This document shows positions 24,823 through 32,254 of a DNA stretch of 33,620 bases, piece by piece (position 1 is the first letter of the stretch; the number at the start of each line of letters is the position of its first letter). Source of the stretch: Bacteroidales bacterium (GTDB taxonomy: Bacteria > Bacteroidota > Bacteroidia > Bacteroidales > F082); the NCBI GenBank assembly GCA_017538795.1, contig JAFYIE010000120.1:1-33620 (forward strand), written 5' to 3'. The position numbers were made by a program, and so were the translations under genes. The notes beneath the pieces are model-generated. The model did not search any database. It saw only the letters and a list, made by a program, of their open reading frames with translations, and was not told the origin of the DNA.

Positions 24823-25933
24823 TAATCATGTACATATCGTGAGTTTCGACATCCCGTGTCCGGTGAACTACGGAGGCGTTATCGACGTTTTTTTCAAGGT
24901 GAAAGCTCTTGCTGAGCGTGGTTTCAAGGTGCATATGCACTGTTTTGAATACGGACGCGAGCCGTCTCCAAGGCTTGAGGCGTTGTGTTATTCTGTGGAT
25001 TACTACAAGCGTAAAACTACTTTCGGAAAGATTTTTAATAACATTCCATATATCGTAATTTCAAGAATATCAGAGGATTTGATTCAAAATATGTTGAAAG
25101 ACGACTATCCGATAATTCTTGAGGGACTGCATACTTGCGGTGTTTTGCTTGACTCGAGGATGCAGAATCGTAAGATTTTTGTGCGCGCTCATAACGTGGA
25201 GCACGATTATTACCAATATCTGGCCGCGACCGAGAAAAATCTCAGGAAAAAGCTGTTTTTGAAGATGGAATCCCGGAAACTGCGCAGGTTTGAGTCGATT
25301 TTAACGAAAGCCACGGGAATACTTGCCATTTCTAACAAAGATTACGAGTATTTTAAGCAAAGACACGACAATGTGTATCTGATTCCGGCGTATGCGGGTT
25401 TCGACAAGGTTGATGTTCTCGAAGGTCAGGGTGATTTTGTGCTTTACCATGGGAAGTTGGACGTTTCGGAGAATTACAATGCCGCTGAATTCTTGATAGA
25501 GAAGGTTTTCAAAGGCTTGGATGTAAAATTAAAAATCGCTGGCATGAATCCGCCTCGCCATCTCTTGAAATGCGCTGGTAGAGTGCCGAATGTGGATGTC
25601 ATTGAGAACCCTGACGACGAGACTTTGCAGGATCTTATCCGCAATGCTCAAATCAATATTTTGGTTACGGCACAGTCGACCGGGTTGAAGCTAAAGCTGT
25701 TAAACGCTTTGTTTAACGGACGTTATTGTGTGGTTAACGACGAGATGGTCGATGGTTTGGATGTCAACGACTTATGCGTTGTGGCGAATACCGCCGACGA
25801 GATAAAAACTGTCGTTTCCGACCTCATGACGAAGCCTTTCGTCGAGGAACAAATCGCCGTCAGGAAGAGCAGGATGGATGCTTTTTACAATCCTTCGCAT
25901 GCCACTGACAAACTCGTGGAGTTACTTGGCTGA
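24806..25933 (+). CDS. Glycosyltransferase (GT4-like)
   Basis: Second GT-B-type glycosyltransferase, 375 residues, beginning inside the end of the previous gene (17-base overlap) and so translationally coupled to it. The N-terminal part has SFDIPCPVNYGGVIDVFFKVKAL, a typical acceptor-side glycine loop, and VRAHNVEHDYY, a stretch common in this group. The C-terminal part has VLYHGKLDVSENYNAAEFLI and STGLKLKLLNALFNGRYCVV, the donor-binding region in which the usual E-x7-E pair is not clearly kept. Together with the preceding gene it would add two sugars to one glycan. It converges on the ftsE-like gene with a 12-base overlap. Confidence 0.82.
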   Translation: MKNTSDNHVHIVSFDIPCPVNYGGVIDVFFKVKALAERGFKVHMHCFEYGREPSPRLEALCYSVDYYKRKTTFGKIFNNIPYIVISRISEDLIQNMLKDDYPIILEGLHTCGVLLDSRMQNRKIFVRAHNVEHDYYQYLAATEKNLRKKLFLKMESRKLRRFESILTKATGILAISNKDYEYFKQRHDNVYLIPAYAGFDKVDVLEGQGDFVLYHGKLDVSENYNAAEFLIEKVFKGLDVKLKIAGMNPPRHLLKCAGRVPNVDVIENPDDETLQDLIRNAQINILVTAQSTGLKLKLLNALFNGRYCVVNDEMVDGLDVNDLCVVANTADEIKTVVSDLMTKPFVEEQIAVRKSRMDAFYNPSHATDKLVELLG

Positions 25934-26593
25934 TTCGGTTATCGTGCCATTGGCGCAGCTTATCACGCGTGAAGGATATTTCAAAATCAGATTATAGTTG
26001 TGGGTTGCCATCAAAATGGTGGTGCCGTTGTCGCGAATCTTCATGATGAGTTTCATGATGTCGTTTGTCGTTTCCGGGTCGAGATTGCCCGTTGGCTCGT
26101 CTGCCAAAATGACATTCGGGTTGTTGAGCAAGGCTCTTGCTATGGCGACACTCTGTTGCTCTCCACCGGAAAGCTGATGTGGCATTGATTTCCTTTTGCC
26201 TTGAAGTCCAACGAGTTGCAGCACCTCGTCGATGCGGCGGTTGATGCTGTCCTCATCCTCCCAACCTGTTGCTTTCAGCACAAAAGAAAGGTTTTGTTCG
26301 ACATTTCTGTCGTAAAGAAGCTGGAAATCCTGGAAAACGATGCCGATTTTTCGTCTAAGCATCGGGATGTCTTTTCTTTTGATATCGTTGAGGCTGAATC
26401 CCGCTATGTTGAAGATGCCGTCTATTGCGGGGATGTCGGCATATAAAGTCTTCAGCAGCGATGACTTTCCGGAGCCGCTTCTTCCGATGAGATAAACGAA
26501 CTCGCCCTCGTTGATTTCGAGGTTTATGTTATTGAGAATCAATCGATCATGTTGAAAAACAGAGCCGTTTTTTATGTAGATAACAGAAGCCAT
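25922..26593 (-). CDS. ftsE: FtsE-like ABC ATPase
   Basis: ATPase of the FtsE/LolD class, 223 residues. FtsE works with the membrane protein FtsX at the division septum, where the pair controls peptidoglycan hydrolases. Walker A is GRSGSGKSS (about 38-46), the Q-loop is VFQDFQLL, the signature is LSGGEQQSVAIARAL (QS where QR is usual), and Walker B is VILADEPTGNLD. The start is the ATG at 26593. An ATG six codons upstream (26611) lies three bases from the promoter box and would precede the transcription start. No ftsX gene is adjacent, so the partner must be elsewhere; LolD-like or MacB-like ATPases are the alternative. Confidence 0.85.
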   Translation of the reverse strand: MASVIYIKNGSVFQHDRLILNNINLEINEGEFVYLIGRSGSGKSSLLKTLYADIPAIDGIFNIAGFSLNDIKRKDIPMLRRKIGIVFQDFQLLYDRNVEQNLSFVLKATGWEDEDSINRRIDEVLQLVGLQGKRKSMPHQLSGGEQQSVAIARALLNNPNVILADEPTGNLDPETTNDIMKLIMKIRDNGTTILMATHNYNLILKYPSRVISCANGTITESAK

Positions 26594-26613
26594 AAATAAT
26601 AATTTTCTCATTG

Positions 26614-26642
26614 CAAAGATACTGAAGATTTTTGTATTTTTG
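26614..26642. promoter_or_regulatory. Divergent promoters of ftsE (minus) and the TonB receptor (plus)
   Basis: On the minus strand TATCTTTG is at 26621-26614, upstream of ftsE. On the plus strand TATTTTTG is at 26635-26642, with a TTG at 26611-26613 and a 21-base spacer, upstream of the receptor. The ftsE box lies within the spacer of the receptor promoter, so the two promoters should compete for polymerase. Confidence 0.6.
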
Positions 26643-26667
26643 CCCTCGTTTTTTAAAATATTATTCT

Positions 26668-28536
26668 ATGAAGAGATTTATTCTACTTTTATTATTAGGA
26701 TTTAGCTTGGTTTCTTATGCTCAGAACGACACTATTCATAAATTGGATGAGGTCGTCGTAACAGGAACACGTAACGCCGTTGATATTCGTCATCTTCCTA
26801 TGACGGTGACGGTTATTGAAAGAGAAAAATTGGTTGAGCAGTATCAGCCAAGCATATTGCCTACGGTGATGCAGCAGGTGCCTGGTTTGTTTGTTACAAG
26901 CCGTTCGATGATGGGTTATGGCGTCTCGACAGGAGCCGCAGGCGGTATCAATTTAAGAGGTATCAGCGGAGGTGCAGGTCAATTGCTCGTGTTAATCGAC
27001 GGACATCCTCAATATCAAGGTATTTACGGACATCCTATCAGCGACAGTTATCAGACTATGATTGTTGACCGTGTCGACGTGCTTCGTGGTCCAGCCTCGG
27101 TGCTTTATGGCAGCAACGCTATGGGCGGCGTGATAAACATTGTCACACGTTCGATGCATGAAGACGGCGCTCAAACCAATGTCAACATAGGCGGAGGAAG
27201 TTATGGCACTTTCCAGTCGGAGGTCGCAAGCCAGGTTAAAAAAGGAAAGTTCAGTAGCACTGTTTCGGCGCAATATAACCGCTCCGACAACCATCGTCCG
27301 AACATGGGTTTTGAACAAAATGGAGGATATGTTAAACTCGGTTACGATATCTCGGAGCATTGGAAAACCTATGCCGACGTCAATGTAATTCATTTCAACG
27401 CCTCAAATCCTGGTTCTGTAAAGGAACCGCTTTATGGTGCCGAACAATGGATTACCCGTGGCGTGGTATCAGCTGCCGTCGAAAATCATTATGAGAAAAC
27501 AAGCGGCGCAATCAGTGTTTACTCAAACTTCGGAAAGCATAAAATCGACGATGGTTCAAATATTGACACAGTGCCAACAACACGATATTTCCGTTCGGAA
27601 GATGCTTTGACAGGTATTTCGTGGTATCAGAGCGCAGTGCTTTTTGCTGGAAATCGTTTGACTGTAGGTGTTGATTATCAGCATATTTATGGCTATGCCT
27701 ATTATACCTCGAAGGCGACAGGAAACATTATTGACACCCCAAACAAACAAAGCGGCAAGTCGAATCGTGACGAGATAGCAGGTTATGTCGACTTACGTCA
27801 GGATATTGTGTCGTGGATGACAGTAGATGCAGGTTTGCGTTATGATTATCATAGTGTTAGTGGCGCTGAGTTGGTGCCGCAGGCAGGCGTTGTGGTCCGC
27901 CCGATATCAACAGGTGAGGTAAAAGCCATGGTGAGCAAGGGATTTAGAAATCCTACCATGCGTGAGTTGTATCTCTATCCGCCTTCAAACGAAGACCTTG
28001 AGCCTGAGCGTCTTTGGAACTATGAGTTGTCGTGGAAACATCGTCCGGGCAAGCTCGTTTACGGCGTGAACCTCTATTATATTAAAGGTGACAATATGAT
28101 TCAGACTGTCAGAATCGACGGTAAACCTAAGAATGTCAACACTGGTGAGATAGAGAATTATGGCGCTGAGCTTGAGGCAAGCTATAGAATTTGCAGTAAA
28201 TTGAGCGTCAATACAAATCATTCGTTCCTGCACATGGAGCATAAAGTCATTTCAGCTCCTGAATACAAAGGCTTTGTAGGCGCCGATTTCAATTATAACC
28301 GCTGGTCGGTGAATGCCGGTTTGCAGTATATCAACGGGCTTTACTCTTCTGTTGAAGAAAATAAAGAAGAAAAAGAGGAGTTCTGCCTTTTGGATGCGGC
28401 AGTTAAGTTTAATGTCTGGGAAGGTCTTGACCTTTGGGTACGTTGTGAGAACCTGTTAGATCAGGACTATGAGATAATGAAAGATTATCCTATGCCACGC
28501 GCTACATTTATGGGTGGTATCAACTTGAAATTCTAG
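26668..28536 (+). CDS. TonB-dependent outer-membrane receptor
   Basis: Outer-membrane beta-barrel of 622 residues that imports a scarce ligand, using energy from TonB. It starts with the signal peptide MKRFILLLLLGFSLVSYAQ, then a TonB-box-like DEVVVTGTR. The plug domain covers about 40-145 (INLRGISGGAGQLLVLIDG, then VDRVDVLRGPASVLYGSNAMGGVINIVT). The barrel ends in the terminal phenylalanine of GGINLKF. It lacks the carboxypeptidase-like N-terminal domain of SusC proteins and has no SusD neighbour, so it resembles BtuB or siderophore-type receptors (cobalamin, iron chelates) rather than glycan importers. The ligand is not known. The open frame continues 12 codons upstream from a TTG, but that part lies over the promoter box. 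Confidence 0.92.
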   Translation: MKRFILLLLLGFSLVSYAQNDTIHKLDEVVVTGTRNAVDIRHLPMTVTVIEREKLVEQYQPSILPTVMQQVPGLFVTSRSMMGYGVSTGAAGGINLRGISGGAGQLLVLIDGHPQYQGIYGHPISDSYQTMIVDRVDVLRGPASVLYGSNAMGGVINIVTRSMHEDGAQTNVNIGGGSYGTFQSEVASQVKKGKFSSTVSAQYNRSDNHRPNMGFEQNGGYVKLGYDISEHWKTYADVNVIHFNASNPGSVKEPLYGAEQWITRGVVSAAVENHYEKTSGAISVYSNFGKHKIDDGSNIDTVPTTRYFRSEDALTGISWYQSAVLFAGNRLTVGVDYQHIYGYAYYTSKATGNIIDTPNKQSGKSNRDEIAGYVDLRQDIVSWMTVDAGLRYDYHSVSGAELVPQAGVVVRPISTGEVKAMVSKGFRNPTMRELYLYPPSNEDLEPERLWNYELSWKHRPGKLVYGVNLYYIKGDNMIQTVRIDGKPKNVNTGEIENYGAELEASYRICSKLSVNTNHSFLHMEHKVISAPEYKGFVGADFNYNRWSVNAGLQYINGLYSSVEENKEEKEEFCLLDAAVKFNVWEGLDLWVRCENLLDQDYEIMKDYPMPRATFMGGINLKF

Positions 28537-28542
28537 TTGATA

Positions 28543-29337
28543 CTACCATTTCCCGCTTGCGCCGCCGCCGCCGAAGTGACCTCCTCCGAAGCCACCGAAG
28601 CCGCCTGAGCTATGTCCGCTGCCCCAGGAGCTGCCGCCCCAATTGTTGCCACGGCTCCTGCCGCCGCCCGACATCAGGTTGCCGATGAAGAAGCCTTCCC
28701 AGAAGCTCAGTCTTCTGCCTGACGAGCCGCCGCCTCTGTTCCTTCCTAATAATTTGATAAGGAAGAGGACAAAGAGAAGGGAGAATATTAATATAAATAT
28801 TCCAAAAGTATCGCTGTCATCGTCGGAATTGCGTTTGTTGCCTTTGTAAGCGCCGGTTGCCAGTCCGATTATAGCGTCGCAGGCGTTGTTGATACCTTTA
28901 TAATAATTGTTTTCCTTGAAAGCCGGAATCATCTCAAGTTCGATGATGCGTCGTGCCATGGCGTCGGTGACATAAGCTTCCATGCCATAACCCACTTGGA
29001 TGGCGACATCGCCGTATGCATTCCCGATTTTTGGCAAGACAAGGATGATGGCGCCGTTATTTTCTTTATGCCCGACGCCCCATTTCTCACCGATCTGATA
29101 GGCAAAATCGTTTGATGTCGTGCCGTTTAGACTTGTAACTGTTACGACGCAAATCTGTGTTGAGGTGCTGTCGTTGTAAGCCACCAGTTTCTTCTCTAAC
29201 GCACGTTCCTGCTTGTCTGTCATGATATTAGCGAAGTCATTGACCAGACGCGGTGGGGTAGGCCTCGCCGGAATCTTCTGGGCAAGGCCTGCCACACCTA
29301 TCATTAATAATGCCAATATAAGGCAAAGTCTTTTCAT
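28543..29337 (-). CDS. TPM-domain protein with glycine-rich tail (YgcG-like)
   Basis: Membrane-anchored protein of 264 residues facing the periplasm. A signal peptide (about 1-19) is followed by a TPM domain from about 30 to 155 (VNDFANIMTDKQERALEKKL, then STQICVVTV and GVGHKENNGAIILV). One membrane helix follows (about 175-195, FGIFILIFSLLFVLFLIKLL), then a tail very rich in Gly and Ser that ends HFGGGGASGKW. TPM proteins are often encoded beside LemA; a role in repair or assembly of membrane complexes is proposed for the photosynthetic member. The ATG overlaps the stop of the lemA-like gene by one base. Confidence 0.9.
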   Translation of the reverse strand: MKRLCLILALLMIGVAGLAQKIPARPTPPRLVNDFANIMTDKQERALEKKLVAYNDSTSTQICVVTVTSLNGTTSNDFAYQIGEKWGVGHKENNGAIILVLPKIGNAYGDVAIQVGYGMEAYVTDAMARRIIELEMIPAFKENNYYKGINNACDAIIGLATGAYKGNKRNSDDDSDTFGIFILIFSLLFVLFLIKLLGRNRGGGSSGRRLSFWEGFFIGNLMSGGGRSRGNNWGGSSWGSGHSSGGFGGFGGGHFGGGGASGKW

Positions 29338-29930
29338 TAGAATTCAACTTTAGGAGCCGCCTCTGAACCAGCCTGTGCCTTGAAATATCCGACTTTCTCG
29401 AAATCGAACATGTTGGCGATGATGTTACGAGGAAACATCCTGATAAATTGATTGTATTCGCTAGCTCTGTCGTTGAACTTCTGGCGTTCCACAGCGATGC
29501 GGTTTTCTGTTCCTTCAAGCTGTGACTGCAGTTCAAGGAAGTTCTTGTTCGCCTTCAGGTCAGGGTAACGCTCGATGGTGACGAGGAGTCGTGACAACGC
29601 GCCCGACAACTGGTCTTGAGCCGCTTGGAACTTAGCGATATCTTTAGGATCAAGCTCTGAAGGATCGACAGTGATGCTTGTAGCCTTTGCGCGCGCCTCG
29701 ATGACGGCTGTCAGAGTGTTCTGTTCATGCTCGGCATAGCCTTTCACCGTTGCCACGAGGTTAGGGATGAGGTCGGCACGACGCTGATACACGTTTTCAA
29801 CCTGAGCCCATTGAGCCTCAACTATTTCCTGACGTGAGACGCATCCGTTGTATGAACCTTTAATCCACAAGTAAATCGCCAAAACGACTACTGCGATGAT
29901 GATGATTGTAATCAAACTTTTCTTTTTCAT
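29337..29930 (-). CDS. lemA: LemA family protein
   Basis: Small membrane protein of 197 residues with one N-terminal helix (about 7-24) and a long helical domain. The family stretches QWAQVENVYQRRADLIPNLV, then YPDLKANKNFLELQSQLEGTENRIAVERQKFN and FPRNIIANMF are all seen. Its function is unresolved; in several bacteria it is linked to the cell envelope and appears with TPM proteins, as here. It starts 18 bases downstream of the htpG stop codon, so htpG, lemA and the TPM gene are probably one transcript. Confidence 0.95.
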   Translation of the reverse strand: MKKKSLITIIIIAVVVLAIYLWIKGSYNGCVSRQEIVEAQWAQVENVYQRRADLIPNLVATVKGYAEHEQNTLTAVIEARAKATSITVDPSELDPKDIAKFQAAQDQLSGALSRLLVTIERYPDLKANKNFLELQSQLEGTENRIAVERQKFNDRASEYNQFIRMFPRNIIANMFDFEKVGYFKAQAGSEAAPKVEF

Positions 29931-29948
29931 TGTGATTAGGTTTAAATG

Positions 29949-31850
29949 TTATTTAATTGTGTTAAAATTCCTATTGATAAACTCACTTAACTCTTTGCCT
30001 TTCAATAAGTTCTTCGACAATCTGGCTAAGTCGTAAAGCTGGTTGATAATCGCTTTCCTCTCATCTTCCGGCTTGTCGAGCAATGTTGCGATGGCAGCGT
30101 TGTTGGTGTTGAGCATCAGAGTGTAGCTGTCAGGCATGTCGCCCCACATCGGCATTCCGCCCATCTGGTTCATCTCTTTGTAACGGCGCATCCATTCGTT
30201 TTGGATGATCTCGACAGGAGCCTCATTCTCGTCCAAAGTGCTGAACTCAACATTGAAATGTGTCTTGTCGATGATGTCCTCGAACGCCTTCTTCACCTCT
30301 TCCTTCTGCTTTTCGTCGAGCTTTGATTCCTTCTTAACATCCTCTTTTTCAATGAGTTTGTCGATGGTGTTCGAGTCGACTCTTGCAAACGAGGTGTGCT
30401 CAAACTTCTGCTCAAACGTGCTGATGAAGTGCGAGTCGAGCATTCCGTCGAGCATCAACACATTGTAGCCGCGCTCCTTGGCCTTCTCGATGTTCGTATA
30501 TTGCTCATCCTGATTTGTCGCGTACAAATATACGACATTTCCGTCTTTGTTTTTCTGATTTTCTTCGATAAGTTTTCTGTATTCCTCGATGGTGTAATAT
30601 TTGCCGTCGGTGTCCTTGAAAAGCATGAATTTCTCAGCTCTTTCGAAGAATTTCGGGTCGGCAATCATGCCATAAACGATGAAAATCTTGATATCGTCCC
30701 ATTTCTTTTCGTAATCCTCGCGGTCTTTCTTGAAGAGTTCCTCAAGTTTTTCGGCCACCTTTTTAGTAATATAAGACGAAATCTTCTTCACGTTCTGATC
30801 ATTCTGCAGGAACGAACGGCTCACGTTGAGCGGGATGTCAGGCGAGTCGATGACGCCGTGCAGCAAGCTCAAGAAGTCAGGCAAAATGCCCTCGACAGAA
30901 TCGGTCACGAACACCTCGTTGCAATAGAGCTGAATCTTGTTGCGCTGGAATTCGTAACGGTTCGAAATCTTAGGGAAATAAAGGATTCCCGTGAGGTTGA
31001 AAGGATAATCTACATTCAGATGGATGTGGAACATCGGCTCGGTGAAGTTCATCGGATACAAGGTGTGATAAAACTCATTGTATTCCTTGTCCTCAATGGT
31101 TGATGGAGCTTTCTTCCAAAGTGGAGCTACATCGTTGATAATCCATGGTTTTTCAACCTCTTTGGTCTTCTGCTTGCCGTCTTTGTCCTTTTCACCTTCA
31201 ATAGGTTCCTGAACTTTTTTTGTACCAAATTGAATCGGCACCGACATGAACTTGCAGTACTTGTTGAGCAATTCACGAATCTTGCCTTCTTCGAGGAAAT
31301 CGGCACAATCGTCTGAAACATAGAGGATTACGTCGGTTCCGCGGTTGCCTTTCGCGATAGGATTCATGGTGTACTCAGGCGAGCCGTCGCACTCCCAAAT
31401 GACGCCTTTTTCGTCGGCTTTCTGAGTGTAAGACTTAGTAATCAGCGACACTTTCGACGACACCATGAAAGCGGAGTAGAAGCCCAAGCCAAAATGTCCG
31501 ATGATGTTGGCAGCCTCGGCCTCGCTGTTGGTCTTGAATTTCTCCACAAACTCAGTGGCGCCTGAGAAAGCTATCTGGTTGATGTATTTGTCAACTTCAG
31601 CCTCTGTCATGCCGATGCCGTTGTCGCGCACGGTGATGGTCTTTTTCTTCTTATCGACCTCCACTTTGATGGTCAAATCGCCCAGCTCGCCGTTGAATTC
31701 GCCAGCAGATGCAAGGGTTTTTAGTTTTTGCGTCGCATCGACAGCATTACTGATTATCTCACGTAAAAATATCTCGTTTTCCGAGTATAAAAACTTTTTG
31801 ATTACAGGAAAAATGTTTTCCGTTTTAACTCCTATTGATCCGTTTGACAT
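29949..31850 (-). CDS. htpG: Chaperone HtpG (Hsp90)
   Basis: Bacterial Hsp90, an ATP-dependent homodimeric chaperone of the cytoplasm. With the ATG at 31850 it has 633 residues. N-terminal ATPase motifs are EIISNAVDA (near 35), RDNGIGMT, and GHFGLGFYSAFMV. The middle domain contains the NVSRSFLQ stretch with the catalytic arginine region. The C-terminal dimerisation domain ends in ELSEFINRNF. The open frame continues 33 codons upstream, but that extension lies in the dispersed repeat and does not resemble Hsp90. No TAnnTTTG box is visible upstream. Expression from a stress-specific promoter is possible but not shown. Confidence 0.97.
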   Translation of the reverse strand: MSNGSIGVKTENIFPVIKKFLYSENEIFLREIISNAVDATQKLKTLASAGEFNGELGDLTIKVEVDKKKKTITVRDNGIGMTEAEVDKYINQIAFSGATEFVEKFKTNSEAEAANIIGHFGLGFYSAFMVSSKVSLITKSYTQKADEKGVIWECDGSPEYTMNPIAKGNRGTDVILYVSDDCADFLEEGKIRELLNKYCKFMSVPIQFGTKKVQEPIEGEKDKDGKQKTKEVEKPWIINDVAPLWKKAPSTIEDKEYNEFYHTLYPMNFTEPMFHIHLNVDYPFNLTGILYFPKISNRYEFQRNKIQLYCNEVFVTDSVEGILPDFLSLLHGVIDSPDIPLNVSRSFLQNDQNVKKISSYITKKVAEKLEELFKKDREDYEKKWDDIKIFIVYGMIADPKFFERAEKFMLFKDTDGKYYTIEEYRKLIEENQKNKDGNVVYLYATNQDEQYTNIEKAKERGYNVLMLDGMLDSHFISTFEQKFEHTSFARVDSNTIDKLIEKEDVKKESKLDEKQKEEVKKAFEDIIDKTHFNVEFSTLDENEAPVEIIQNEWMRRYKEMNQMGGMPMWGDMPDSYTLMLNTNNAAIATLLDKPEDERKAIINQLYDLARLSKNLLKGKELSEFINRNFNTIK

Positions 31851-31867
31851 AATTATATTTATTTGAT

Positions 31868-32160
31868 TTGTTATTTCTTTTTTGCCCTCACGGGCTGTTT
31901 TTTGTTCCTTTTCCCTTGATGGAAAATGAGCCGAAAAGATCAAGAGCAAAAATAAGCTCTAACCGCACTTTTTGCTCTGGCCCGTGCTGTAAACCCTGTG
32001 GGGCAAAGCCATCTGGGGCAGAGCCAAGACCGATGGAAGCCGTAGGCTTCATCTTTGAATCGCTTCGCGGTGCGGTGGCCTGCGCCAGACGGCGGTCCGA
32101 GCATCGGCTGGCGCTTGACTTTTTGGTTACTTTTTTGTCAAGAAAAAAGTAACAAGAAAC
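31868..32160. repeat. Dispersed-repeat-like element filling the htpG-methyltransferase gap
   Basis: This covers most of the 404-base gap between htpG and the methyltransferase gene. It is richer in G and C than the surrounding intergenic DNA and full of small hairpins: GCCC/GGGC at 31884-31895 followed by a T run, GAAGCC/GGCTTC at 32036-32050, and GTTACTTTTTT/AAAAAAGTAAC at 32126-32153. A 94-codon open frame on the plus strand ends in FLVTFLSRKK, a phrase I know from many spurious open frames of such repeats in Bacteroidota and other phyla. The segment between the hairpins also has a partial tandem repeat (TGGGGCAAAGCCAT / TGGGGCAGAGCCA). No protein function is supported. Confidence 0.65.
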
Positions 32161-32208
32161 CTCGTCCGTAGGACGATTATATCAAATATTATGCCAAAAT
32201 AAAAGTAC

Positions 32209-32239
32209 TGACAAAATGTCAATATTTTTTGTAATTTTG
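32209..32239 (+). promoter_or_regulatory. Methyltransferase gene promoter with an upstream palindrome
   Basis: TAATTTTG at 32232-32239 is a TAnnTTTG box 16 bases before the ATG at 32255. Just upstream is the perfect inverted repeat TGACA-AAA-TGTCA at 32209-32221, in the place where an upstream promoter element would be. It could be an operator; it is short and could also be chance. Confidence 0.5.
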
Positions 32240-32254
32240 CAAAAAAGATTTTAA

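Noticed and set aside
30396-31103. 235-codon open frame on the plus strand
   Set aside because: It is antisense to htpG; the composition is that of a shadow frame.
31868-32152. 94-codon open frame on the plus strand
   Set aside because: It coincides with a hairpin-rich dispersed-repeat-like element, has repeat-type ending FLVTFLSRKK, no promoter box and no recognisable domain.
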